In this document: positions 1 to 5,741 of the stretch, one piece after another
Layout: every line of letters starts with the position of its first letter
Position numbering within the stretch: position 1 is the first letter of the stretch
NCBI GenBank assembly: GCA_021769025.1
Contig: JAETTS010000076.1
Location: forward strand, 1-9,271
Length of the DNA stretch: 9,271 bases
Direction: 5' to 3'
DNA from: Enterocloster bolteae
GTDB taxonomy: Bacteria > Bacillota_A > Clostridia > Lachnospirales > Lachnospiraceae
Notes under the pieces: generated by a model
Told to the model about the DNA's origin: nothing
Database searches by the model: none
The model's input: only the letters and a program-made list of their open reading frames with translations
Program-made: the position numbers and the translations under genes

Positions 1-74
1 ACTTCTTTCTGTCTTGAGTAGCTCATTCTTACGCTTTTCCCTGCCTTCACAGGACGCATTCTGCTTTTCTCCAT
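1..74 (-). CDS. rpoB: RNA polymerase beta subunit, N-terminal 24 codons (partial)
   Basis: The minus strand opens with ATG at 74-72 and reads on without a stop to the window edge, giving MEKSRMRPVKAGKSVRMSYS followed by RQKE. The stretch RMSYSRQKE closely resembles the start of clostridial RpoB proteins as I remember them; the expected next motif (a MPNLIEVQ-like block) lies outside the window. An AGGGGTG ribosome binding site sits about 10 nt before the ATG, and a good sigma-A promoter lies about 85 nt upstream of it. RpoB is the catalytic beta subunit of RNA polymerase and the rifamycin target. In many bacteria rpoB follows rplJ-rplL; here the gene upstream is instead divergent and unrelated, so rpoB is read from its own promoter. 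Only 24 residues are visible, so the call rests on a short match. Confidence 0.78.
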   Translation of the reverse strand, partial: MEKSRMRPVKAGKSVRMSYSRQKE

Positions 75-165
75 TGACGTTTCACCCCTGTTTTCTATTC
101 ATTTTTGACTGATTTTTGGGCATACAAACCCTATATACACACGATGCCATGATAGTGTACATTCC

Positions 166-194
166 ATATTAACATACCGAATTATTCATGTCAA
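166..194 (-). promoter_or_regulatory. sigma-A promoter of rpoB
   Basis: On the minus strand a perfect -35 TTGACA (194-189) is separated by 17 nt from a -10 TAATAT (171-166). The predicted start near 159 gives a leader of about 85 nt before the rpoB ATG. The leader contains only weak dyad symmetry (TACAC/GTGTA) and no terminator. Confidence 0.7.
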
Positions 195-205
195 GTATTT
201 TTTTC

Positions 206-234
206 TTGCCTTTTTTGGCGGAAAATGGTATACT
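206..234 (+). promoter_or_regulatory. sigma-A promoter of the 155-residue membrane protein gene
   Basis: TTGCCT (206-211), a 17-nt spacer and TATACT (229-234) with an extended -10 TGG directly before it. Transcription would begin near 241, about 45 nt before the ATG at 286. Its -35 box lies only 11 bp from the -35 of the divergent rpoB promoter, so the two promoters are back to back. Confidence 0.75.
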
Positions 235-272
235 TTTTATTAAGTGGGCCTTGCCTGCTCTAGTACACAATC

Positions 273-277
273 GGAGG
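273..277 (+). promoter_or_regulatory. Ribosome binding site fixing the start at 286
   Basis: GGAGG lies 8 nt before ATG 286. The alternative in-frame GTG at 244 has no ribosome binding site and lies almost at the predicted transcription start, so the ATG is preferred. Confidence 0.85.
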
Positions 278-285
278 TATTCCCT

Positions 286-753
286 ATGAGCACATTTTTA
301 AATGTCTTACTTGTCATTCTCATTGTTGCTGTTGCTGTTTTGGCCGCCCTGTATTTCCTGGGCAGGAAGCTGGAAAAACGCCAGGTGGAACAGCAGGCTT
401 TGCTGGAAGCAGCCGCGCAGACCGTATCGATGCTGGTTATCGATAAGAAGAAGATGAAGATTAAAGAGGCCAATCTTCCCAAGATGGTATATGAGCAGAC
501 GCCCAAGTATATGCGCTGGGCCAAGGTTCCGGTGGTTAAAGCCAAGGTAGGCCCGAAAGTTATGACACTTCTTGCAGACGAGAAGGTTTTTCAGACCCTT
601 CCAGTTAAGACAGAAGCCAAGGTGGTTGTCAGCGGGATCTATATTACAGAGATCAAAAGCGTAAGAGGCAAAGCAGTGGTTGCTCCAGTTAAGAAGAAAG
701 GATTCTTTCAGAGATTCCGCAAAGAGAAACGTAATGATAAAATGGGTAAATAA
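286..753 (+). CDS. Single-pass membrane protein of unknown function (155 aa)
   Basis: I do not recognise a named family. The protein has a hydrophobic segment at about residues 4-25 followed by a basic stop-transfer stretch (GRKLEKRQ), so it is probably anchored with a short N-terminus outside and the bulk in the cytoplasm. The middle (about residues 45-130) alternates short hydrophobic runs with charged turns, consistent with a small beta-rich domain, and contains the stretch MVYEQTPKYMRWAKVPVV. The last 25 residues are strongly basic (KKKGFFQRFRKEKR), which could contact RNA, DNA or the membrane surface. The gene stands alone between its own promoter and a terminator and is divergent from rpoB. 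It has ordinary codon use and an intact frame, so it is very likely real. Its conservation next to rpoB in relatives is a suspicion that I could not test. Confidence 0.85.
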   Translation: MSTFLNVLLVILIVAVAVLAALYFLGRKLEKRQVEQQALLEAAAQTVSMLVIDKKKMKIKEANLPKMVYEQTPKYMRWAKVPVVKAKVGPKVMTLLADEKVFQTLPVKTEAKVVVSGIYITEIKSVRGKAVVAPVKKKGFFQRFRKEKRNDKMGK

Positions 754-767
754 GACAGCGTCAAAAT

Positions 768-819
768 AACAGCCGCATGTTCCATCTCCTGTCATGGATT
801 GGAACTGCGGCAGTTTTTT
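768..819 (+). terminator. Rho-independent terminator, probably bidirectional
   Basis: Arms 768-783 and 801-815 pair over 14 bp with one mismatch and one bulged T, around a 17-nt loop, and are followed by a run of six T (814-819). Read on the minus strand, the same hairpin is followed by TTATTTT, a weaker U-tract, so it can also end the convergent transcript of the YwiB-like gene whose stop codon lies at 833-831. Confidence 0.8.
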
Positions 820-830
820 ATTCCAAGAAC

Positions 831-1280
831 TTAGGATTTCTTTTCATCTATTCCATCCAGATGTCTGGATTTCACCTGTATGGCAATGTTACAGTTGGAG
901 ACATGCTCATCATTGATATCAAGAGCATACCCAACCTTTATGTTTAACGTATCTTCGTTTTCTTCTATATGTACTTCATTGGTGTGGATACCCACCGTCA
1001 GCTCTCCAAATGGAGTCACATAGCAGGAGATATTCTTTTTGTATTTTTGGAATATCATATGGGTGCTGATATTCCCGTCTTTGATGATATCTATGGTGTC
1101 CTCAGCAACCTTGATGGTATTTTTCGTCATCTGGTTGCCACTCTCTTCCATCTCTTCATATATAATATAGTGTTTTCCGTTTTTTAAAAAGTAATCTCCA
1201 GTGGTGACCAGTTCCACATCCTCCTGGCCGCCGTCGGACATCTGAGCCCCTCTGATGCTGATCAGTACATCACGAGTCAT
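831..1280 (-). CDS. DUF1934 / YwiB-like protein (149 aa)
   Basis: The small acidic protein begins MTRDVLISIRGAQ and continues with alternating strands (VELVTTGDYFLKNGKHYIIY, then VTPFGELTVGIHTNEVHI and LNIKVGYALDI). This matches the compact beta-barrel, calycin-like fold of the DUF1934 family, represented by Bacillus subtilis YwiB. The length is typical. The biochemical role is unknown; there is no signal peptide, so it is cytoplasmic. ATG 1280 has AAGGAG 8 nt upstream (1294-1289). It follows murI in the same direction with 112 nt between, most of which is one long hairpin, so it may share the ddl-murI transcript or have an unseen promoter. The family assignment is by memory of sequence style and length. 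Confidence 0.78.
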   Translation of the reverse strand: MTRDVLISIRGAQMSDGGQEDVELVTTGDYFLKNGKHYIIYEEMEESGNQMTKNTIKVAEDTIDIIKDGNISTHMIFQKYKKNISCYVTPFGELTVGIHTNEVHIEENEDTLNIKVGYALDINDEHVSNCNIAIQVKSRHLDGIDEKKS

Positions 1281-1303
1281 TGGCGTTTCTCCTTTTCGTA
1301 TTT

Positions 1304-1386
1304 ATGTACTCTCGGAGTCTCTCCTGCCTCTGCCTTCGTGGCAATCATTTCACAAAATCAGGCACAAAGAGGCTCCAAGAGTACAT
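1304..1386 (-). repeat. Long imperfect hairpin between murI and the YwiB-like gene
   Basis: Arms 1371-1386 and 1304-1319 are complementary over 16 positions (ATGTACTCTTGGAGCC against GACTCCGAGAGTACAT, read on the minus strand) with one G-U pair and one mismatch. Pairing continues inward with TCTTT/GGAGA and TGCCT/AGGCA. No T-run follows, so it is not a standard terminator. The 3' arm ends a few bases before the ribosome binding site of the downstream gene. The four bases ATTT flank it directly on both sides (1300-1303 and 1387-1390), which could be a target duplication of a small MITE-like insertion, or chance in AT-rich sequence. Confidence 0.6.
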
Positions 1387-1392
1387 ATTTGA

Positions 1393-2208
1393 TTAATACT
1401 CCTCGATATCTATCTTTCTGGTTTCCCTGGCTTCATTGGGAAGAATGGATGTAGCAAACGCTGTAAACTTTTCCGCAAGGTCACTGACATAAAACTGGTA
1501 CTTTTCCTCTTGCTGCGTATTAGGCTCACAGTCCATCTGCCGTTCTTCCAACAATGTCTTAAGCTCAATGGCTGTCTCATAGGCCGGATTCACCAATGTC
1601 ACTTCACTTCCCATCAACCTTCCCAGGGTAGAACGAATCAGTGGATAATGGGTACATCCCAGCACCAGAGTATCTATAAAACGGCCTTTCAGGGTACTGA
1701 GATAACGGGATGCAATCTCATCGGTGACCGAGTCATGAAGCAGCCCCTCCTCTACCAGCGGTACGAACAGGGGACAAGATTTCCCAGTTACCTCAATGTC
1801 CGGACGCATCTGTTTCATCACCTTTGTGTAGATGCCGCTTCCTATGGTTCCCTCCGTACCAATGACTCCGATCTTCCCATTGCGGGTAGCCTGGACCGCC
1901 GTATGGGCACCAGCATTGATCACACCTATAATCGGAATGTCGTATTCTTTTTCCACCACATCCAGTGCATAAGCGCTGGCTGTATTGCAGGCAACCACAA
2001 TGGCCTTTACCTCTTTGGTCATCAGAAAACGAATGATCTGCCTGGAATACCGAACGATAGTATCCTGTGATTTGCTTCCATAGGGCAGGCGGGCTGTATC
2101 GCCAAAATAGACAATTCTCTCTTTTGGCATCTGCCGTATAATCTCCCTGGCCACTGTCAATCCGCCAACCCCAGAATCGAATATTCCGATGGGTGCGTTC
2201 CTATTCAT
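1393..2208 (-). CDS. murI: Glutamate racemase (271 aa)
   Basis: The enzyme interconverts L- and D-glutamate and supplies D-glutamate for UDP-MurNAc-peptide synthesis in the cytoplasm. Family motifs are all present: IGIFDSGVGGLT with the catalytic Asp at residue 11, VACNTASA with catalytic Cys74, and LGCTHYPL with catalytic Cys185 and His187. These positions are the same as in Bacillus RacE as I recall them. The length is normal. Two adjacent ATGs lie at 2211 and 2208; the ribosome binding site AAGAAGG ends 7 nt before the second, which I prefer. A start further upstream at 2232 would lie deeper inside ddl and lacks support. The gene overlaps the end of ddl by 8 nt, implying translational coupling. 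No broken or missing catalytic residue is seen. Confidence 0.95.
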   Translation of the reverse strand: MNRNAPIGIFDSGVGGLTVAREIIRQMPKERIVYFGDTARLPYGSKSQDTIVRYSRQIIRFLMTKEVKAIVVACNTASAYALDVVEKEYDIPIIGVINAGAHTAVQATRNGKIGVIGTEGTIGSGIYTKVMKQMRPDIEVTGKSCPLFVPLVEEGLLHDSVTDEIASRYLSTLKGRFIDTLVLGCTHYPLIRSTLGRLMGSEVTLVNPAYETAIELKTLLEERQMDCEPNTQQEEKYQFYVSDLAEKFTAFATSILPNEARETRKIDIEEY

Positions 2209-3262
2209 CATAGCGCCTTCTTCCGTGGGCAATCAGCTTCTCCACCAATTCTGCCTTATGGATTCCCCTGGCCTCCCACAGCATGGGATACATACTGATA
2301 GCCGTAAAGCCTGGCATAGTGTTAATCTCGTTAAACACCACTTGGCCTTCCCCGGTCACGAAGAAATCCACCCGGGACAACCCGTATCCGTCTATGGCCT
2401 TGAAAATATCTATGGCGCTCTGTCTGATCTCTTCCACAGCATTTCCCGGTAGCTTAGGATCCGTCACTGTCCGGGACTCCTCATTATAGTACTTGGAATC
2501 AAAATCGTAAAAATCTGCAGCAGCCAGGATCTCGCCAACTCCGGAAGCTATGACCTCTTCCTTCCCGCCTCCGAACACCGAGCACTCAACCTCATGCCCT
2601 ACAACGGCTTCCTCCACCAGGATCCTCCTGTCGTGCTTTGCCGCCTCCAGGAAGGCATTTGTAAGTTCGTCCCGGCTCTCCGCCTTGTTCACGCCACCCG
2701 ACGAGCCTGCAATAGAAGGCTTTACAAACACAGGATATGAAAGGGTCTCTTCAATCTTCTTTACCACAGAGGACATGTCCTCCAATTCCCGGCGCATCAC
2801 CGGCACATAAGCCGCCTGGCGGATTCCCAAGGCATCTACAAGAATCTTGGTGCTCAGCTTATCCATGGCAACCGAAGAAGCCAGGACACCACATCCCACA
2901 TAAGGAATCTTCGCCAATTCCAATAACCCCTGAATCGTACCGTCCTCCCCATACAATCCATGGAGAACCGGAAATACCACATCCACGCTTATCTCTTCTC
3001 TCTGGCTGCCCCTGGTTATGACCACGCATTTCTTCGTGGCATCTGGACGCAGAACCGCCTCCGCCTCTGCCTTCCTCCAATTGCCAGAACGAATATCCTC
3101 AATCGAAGGAACGAAAAGCCAGCGCCCTTCTTCCGTAATTCCAATTAAAAGTATCTCATATTTTTCCGTGTCTATCTGTTCAATAATATTGACCGCCGAC
3201 ATACAAGACACCACATGTTCCGATGACTGGCCGCCAAAAAGTACTACAATTGTCTGTTTCAT
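2201..3262 (-). CDS. ddl: D-alanine--D-alanine ligase (353 aa)
   Basis: This ATP-grasp enzyme joins two D-alanines for the peptidoglycan stem peptide. Visible motifs in order: the N-terminal LFGGQSSEHVVSCMSA (8-23), HGLYGEDGTIQG (101-112), the ATP-grasp KPSIAGSSGGV (181-191), VEEAVVGHEVECSVFG (216-231), the omega-loop FYDFDSKYY (251-259) and the metal-binding RVDFF...NEINTMPGFT (298-320). The Tyr/Lys omega loop is of D-Ala-D-Ala type, not of the VanA D-Ala-D-Lac type, so no intrinsic vancomycin resistance is predicted. ATG 3262 has AAGGAG 6 nt upstream; the in-frame TTG at 3277 precedes that site and is not used. It is the first gene of a ddl-murI unit, with a strong promoter immediately upstream. 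Confidence 0.96.
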   Translation of the reverse strand: MKQTIVVLFGGQSSEHVVSCMSAVNIIEQIDTEKYEILLIGITEEGRWLFVPSIEDIRSGNWRKAEAEAVLRPDATKKCVVITRGSQREEISVDVVFPVLHGLYGEDGTIQGLLELAKIPYVGCGVLASSVAMDKLSTKILVDALGIRQAAYVPVMRRELEDMSSVVKKIEETLSYPVFVKPSIAGSSGGVNKAESRDELTNAFLEAAKHDRRILVEEAVVGHEVECSVFGGGKEEVIASGVGEILAAADFYDFDSKYYNEESRTVTDPKLPGNAVEEIRQSAIDIFKAIDGYGLSRVDFFVTGEGQVVFNEINTMPGFTAISMYPMLWEARGIHKAELVEKLIAHGRRRYDE

Positions 3263-3308
3263 CTTCCTCTCCTTCAAAACAAATCGGCCTTTCTTTTTTG
3301 ATATGCGT

Positions 3309-3337
3309 GTTTAATTATACCATACCTGGTTACAATT
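3309..3337 (+). promoter_or_regulatory. Candidate sigma-F promoter of spoIIR
   Basis: GTTTA (3309-3313) and GGTTACAATT (3328-3337) resemble the sigma-F pattern GywTA / GgnnAnAnTw as known from Bacillus. The spacer of 14 nt is one or two short of the usual length. SpoIIR is a classical forespore sigma-F product, so a sigma-F site is expected here, and no sigma-A site was found on this strand. The match is partly subjective. Confidence 0.45.
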
Positions 3338-3341
3338 ACAA
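3314..3341 (-). promoter_or_regulatory. sigma-A promoter of ddl-murI
   Basis: On the minus strand TTGTAA (3341-3336), a 16-nt spacer and a perfect TATAAT (3319-3314) with extended -10 TGG. The predicted start near 3307 leaves a leader of about 45 nt. The site shares bases with the candidate sigma-F promoter on the other strand. Confidence 0.75.
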
Positions 3342-3369
3342 TTAGAAATCGTAAAAAGGGGGTTAGAAC

Positions 3370-4077
3370 ATGAGACATCAAAAACAATTTACTCTGTCCG
3401 TCACCTGTTTCCTTCTCGCATTCCTCTGTTCTATGATATGGATCAGACAAAAAGAGGAGAACATGGCCCAACGGATTTCTTCTGATATTCTTCGTTTCCA
3501 CGTGCTGGCCAACAGCAATACAAAAAAAGACCAGGAGCTGAAGCTGATGGTCAAGACTTACCTTCTGGATGAACTGTCAAAAACGGACCTGGACAGCAAA
3601 GAAGGATTTTCCCGTTATGTATCAGAACATAAACATGAACTGGAATCTTCTGCGGAATCTTATATGGAATCCCTGGGGTATTCCTATCAAGCAGATATTG
3701 CCCTTACCCAAAGTTATTTCCCTACCAAAGCCTATGGCGACATCGTCCTGCCGGCCGGGACATATGATGCTGTGGAAGTACGGCTGGGAGATGGCAGAGG
3801 GCGCAACTGGTGGTGTGTCTTATACCCACGCCTTTGCTTCGTAGACGCTTCCCATGCCATTGTCCCGGATTCCTCCAAAGTATTACTGCAGGATTTGCTT
3901 GGGGAAGACTATGAAAGACTGATTGACCGAAGGAGCCAGAAACTTAAGGTTCGCTTTCTCCTTCCTGAACTGGCAGGCAGTTTTTTCCTTGGCGATTCTT
4001 CAGATATAAGCAGTACTTCTTCGTCTTCGGATGAAAAAATGTCAATTGGTGAGGATTTGTTTTTTGAGGAATCGTAA
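3370..4077 (+). CDS. spoIIR: Stage II sporulation protein R (235 aa)
   Basis: SpoIIR is made in the forespore and exported to the space between the two cells, where it triggers the membrane protease SpoIIGA to activate pro-sigma-E in the mother cell. The N-terminus has a basic start and a hydrophobic segment (about 7-25), acting as signal or anchor. Family motifs are clear: RFHVLANSN (42-50) with following DQELKL, QSYFPTKAYGDIVLPAGTYD (114-133) and NWWCVLYPRLCFVD (146-159). AGGGGG lies 7 nt before ATG 3370. The last 30 residues are Ser-, Asp- and Glu-rich (TSSSSDEKMSIGEDLFFEES) and less family-like. The stop codon lies at the edge of the homology shared by the two structured elements downstream. 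No ordinary terminator follows. Confidence 0.93.
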   Translation: MRHQKQFTLSVTCFLLAFLCSMIWIRQKEENMAQRISSDILRFHVLANSNTKKDQELKLMVKTYLLDELSKTDLDSKEGFSRYVSEHKHELESSAESYMESLGYSYQADIALTQSYFPTKAYGDIVLPAGTYDAVEVRLGDGRGRNWWCVLYPRLCFVDASHAIVPDSSKVLLQDLLGEDYERLIDRRSQKLKVRFLLPELAGSFFLGDSSDISSTSSSSDEKMSIGEDLFFEES

Positions 4078-4084
4078 AGGGGCC

Positions 4085-4231
4085 GCCTGGAAAGGGCATC
4101 CTATTGTATTCTCCTGGGCACGCTCGCGCTACGTGAAGAGCGTAGCGGTACATAAGACGCTAAAAGACAGCGTCTAAGTACCGACGGTCTTCAAGTACCC
4201 TGGAGAATACAATAGGATGCCCTCTCCAGGC
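4085..4231 (-). repeat. 147-nt structured element, copy 1
   Basis: Arms 4085-4114 and 4202-4231 are complementary over 30 positions with a single exception, around an 87-nt core (4115-4201). Read on the minus strand, the exception is a G-U pair and the core folds into CGGTAC/GTACCG, the hairpin AGACGCT-GTCTTTT-AGCGTCT and the hairpin CTACG-CTCTTCA-CGTAG. The core is identical to that of copy 2 at 79 of 87 positions. No T-run follows in either direction, so it is not a plain intrinsic terminator, and it has no credible ORF. Weaker similarity with copy 2 extends outside the arms, on one side into the spoIIR stop codon. The strand given is the one in which odd pairs become G-U. I do not recognise it as a named RNA or repeat family. 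Confidence 0.85.
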
Positions 4232-4251
4232 TACGTTATCTCTGATGGCCA

Positions 4252-4271
4252 AATATTAATGAATTAATATT
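4252..4271. repeat. Perfect AT-only palindrome in the spacer between the two elements
   Basis: AATATTAAT and ATTAATATT (9-bp arms) flank the two bases GA. It lies in the 138-nt spacer 4232-4369, which otherwise has no gene and no convincing promoter. It could be an operator-like site or a nucleation point for cruciform extrusion of the surrounding inverted repeats; there is no T-run of a terminator. Confidence 0.5.
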
Positions 4272-4369
4272 ACAGATGAGTAAATGGTAATCCTCTTCCC
4301 ATACCCCCAACGGTCCCTTCCCCATAAAAGGAGTTATTGCCACTAATGTCATGGGCATGAGATAGCGTA

Positions 4370-4516
4370 GCCCGAAGAGGGACTTATATTGTTTTCTCCA
4401 GGGTACTTGAAGACCATCGGTACTTAGGCACTGTCTTTTAGTGCCTTACGTACCGCTATGCTCTTCACGTAGCGCGAGCGTGCCCGGGAGAAAACAATAT
4501 AAGTCCCTCTTCGGGC
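4370..4516 (+). repeat. 147-nt structured element, copy 2 (inverted relative to copy 1)
   Basis: Arms 4370-4399 and 4487-4516 are perfectly complementary over 30 bp; the core is 4400-4486. Predicted inner pairs on the plus strand are GGGTAC 4401-4406 with GTGCCC 4480-4485 (one G-U), CGGTAC 4418-4423 with GTACCG 4450-4455, AGGCACT 4426-4432 with AGTGCCT 4440-4446 around the loop GTCTTTT, and CTATG 4456-4460 with CGTAG 4468-4472 (one G-U) around the loop CTCTTCA. Arm length, core length and total length equal those of copy 1 exactly. Seven pairs of the outer stem and two pairs of the inner hairpin differ from copy 1 on both sides at once, keeping complementarity. It lies just past the end of the second TolC-like gene. 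No recognised family. Confidence 0.85.
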
Positions 4517-4583
4517 GGACCCTCCACGACTTGTTAAACACCCCTTCTCTCAACTTAACGACATTGTTCATATAACGCCCCAC

Positions 4584-5741
4584 TTAATCCAACGCCACCA
4601 CCCCATACAACGCCCAATCATAATTCTCAATAGCCTGCTTTAAATTCAGCACCGCCATATCATACGTCATCTTCTGCTGCAGATAGCCCAGCTTTGCCTG
4701 CAGATACTCCAACCGCCCCAGCATTCCCATCTGATACTTTAAGTCATTCCCATTCATCGTAATCCTGGCACTCTCAAATGCCGTCTGAGCTGCCTCATAA
4801 GCCGTCTTATTCTCTAAAACCGTCTGATAGAGAGACTCTAGCTTCGTCTTCAGTCTCCCCTTGCTCTCGTCCAATGTCAGATACTTAAGGTCGTACTTTG
4901 CCTGAGCCCGCTCATCCAGATGAATGGCCGCCTGAACATCACTATTGTATATAACTGCCGTATCCATATCCAGTTCTGGATTCATCGTCTCAATCCTTCC
5001 AAGATCCGGAGCCGGAATCGCGCCGACTTCCACTGGCGTATCATAGGAGCCGCCAGTCATAATACTTAAGTTTTGGCGAAGCTTTAAGAGATTGTTGTCC
5101 ACCGACTGCTGCTGTTTTTTTGCCGACACCAATGCTTTTTCCGCATTTTGAACTGCCGTATCCGTGGCCATCCCCAGTCCCTTCTGTGTTATCGTAGACT
5201 GATGTGCCGCCTCAGCCAGTTCCACGCCTGTATCTGTCAGTTCCTTAGAAGCCAGAAGCATATGATAGGAGATCATTAACTGTTGGATTCCGGATGTCAA
5301 TTGCCGTTTTATACTCTGAAACGTATCCTTTTTCTGAGAGTTCATTATCTTTACTGCTGAATTAAATGGCTTTAGGGCCTTCTTCTCAAGGGAATCTGCA
5401 AGGGCAGTATTGTACATATAGAGCGCCATATCGTTCTCTTCTTTTGCAAATTCCGCTTCATCCTTTATGTTCTTTATCTCCTTTTTCAAGTCACTGACCG
5501 ATTGCTCCATGTGTTGAATTCCCGTGGCAGCATCCATCTGCTCAATTCCCTGGCGATAGCTAGGATTAAAATAAACTACCAGATTCTCAATCTCATCATA
5601 TTCAATGATCCCGTCCTGCAGCCTGGCCCAGGTGATATCATCCATGCCATCCGGCTTCTCTATGGCAAAGGCCGGATAAACTGCTGACAAAGAAATCAAG
5701 CCAGTTAATGCCACAGCCGCTATTGTCTTTCCTGCTCTCAC
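4584..5741 (-). CDS. TolC-family secreted protein B (385 aa)
   Basis: The protein begins with a signal peptide (about 1-26, ending AVYPAFA) and continues as a long, mostly alpha-helical, Gln/Glu/Lys/Ala-rich chain with coiled-coil character, typical of the TolC/outer-membrane-factor family. The pattern WARLQDGIIEYDEIENLVV at the mature N-terminus recurs in its upstream neighbour, as does YDWALYG near the C-terminus (YDWIVKG there), showing that the two are paralogues. The start is GTG 5741, directly abutting the TAA of the preceding gene, with AAGGAG 8 nt upstream. It is the last gene of the RND operon. TolC proteins form an outer-membrane and periplasmic tunnel in Gram-negatives; in a one-membrane cell the role is unclear, perhaps a conduit or collar across the wall. 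Family fairly sure, function inferred. Confidence 0.82.
   Translation of the reverse strand: MRAGKTIAAVALTGLISLSAVYPAFAIEKPDGMDDITWARLQDGIIEYDEIENLVVYFNPSYRQGIEQMDAATGIQHMEQSVSDLKKEIKNIKDEAEFAKEENDMALYMYNTALADSLEKKALKPFNSAVKIMNSQKKDTFQSIKRQLTSGIQQLMISYHMLLASKELTDTGVELAEAAHQSTITQKGLGMATDTAVQNAEKALVSAKKQQQSVDNNLLKLRQNLSIMTGGSYDTPVEVGAIPAPDLGRIETMNPELDMDTAVIYNSDVQAAIHLDERAQAKYDLKYLTLDESKGRLKTKLESLYQTVLENKTAYEAAQTAFESARITMNGNDLKYQMGMLGRLEYLQAKLGYLQQKMTYDMAVLNLKQAIENYDWALYGVVALD

Noticed and set aside
244..285. Upstream GTG start giving 14 extra residues for the membrane protein gene
   Set aside because: It has no ribosome binding site and lies next to the predicted transcription start, while ATG 286 has GGAGG at ideal spacing.
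2463..2520. VanA-type depsipeptide ligase
   Set aside because: The omega loop reads DSKYY, as in D-Ala-D-Ala ligases, and no vanH or vanX homologue is present.
4331..4363. Tiny ORF after AAAAGGAG in the spacer between the elements
   Set aside because: The ATG after GGAG opens only four codons (MSWA) before a stop, and the spacing is too long.
4085..4516. The two large hairpins as ordinary intrinsic terminators of the convergent genes
   Set aside because: None of the arms is followed by a T-run on either strand, and the loops contain conserved internal structure that a terminator does not need. They might still slow polymerase.
4085..4516. CRISPR array or toxin-antitoxin RNA repeats
   Set aside because: There are only two copies, in inverted orientation, with no regular short repeats and spacers and no associated protein gene in the window.
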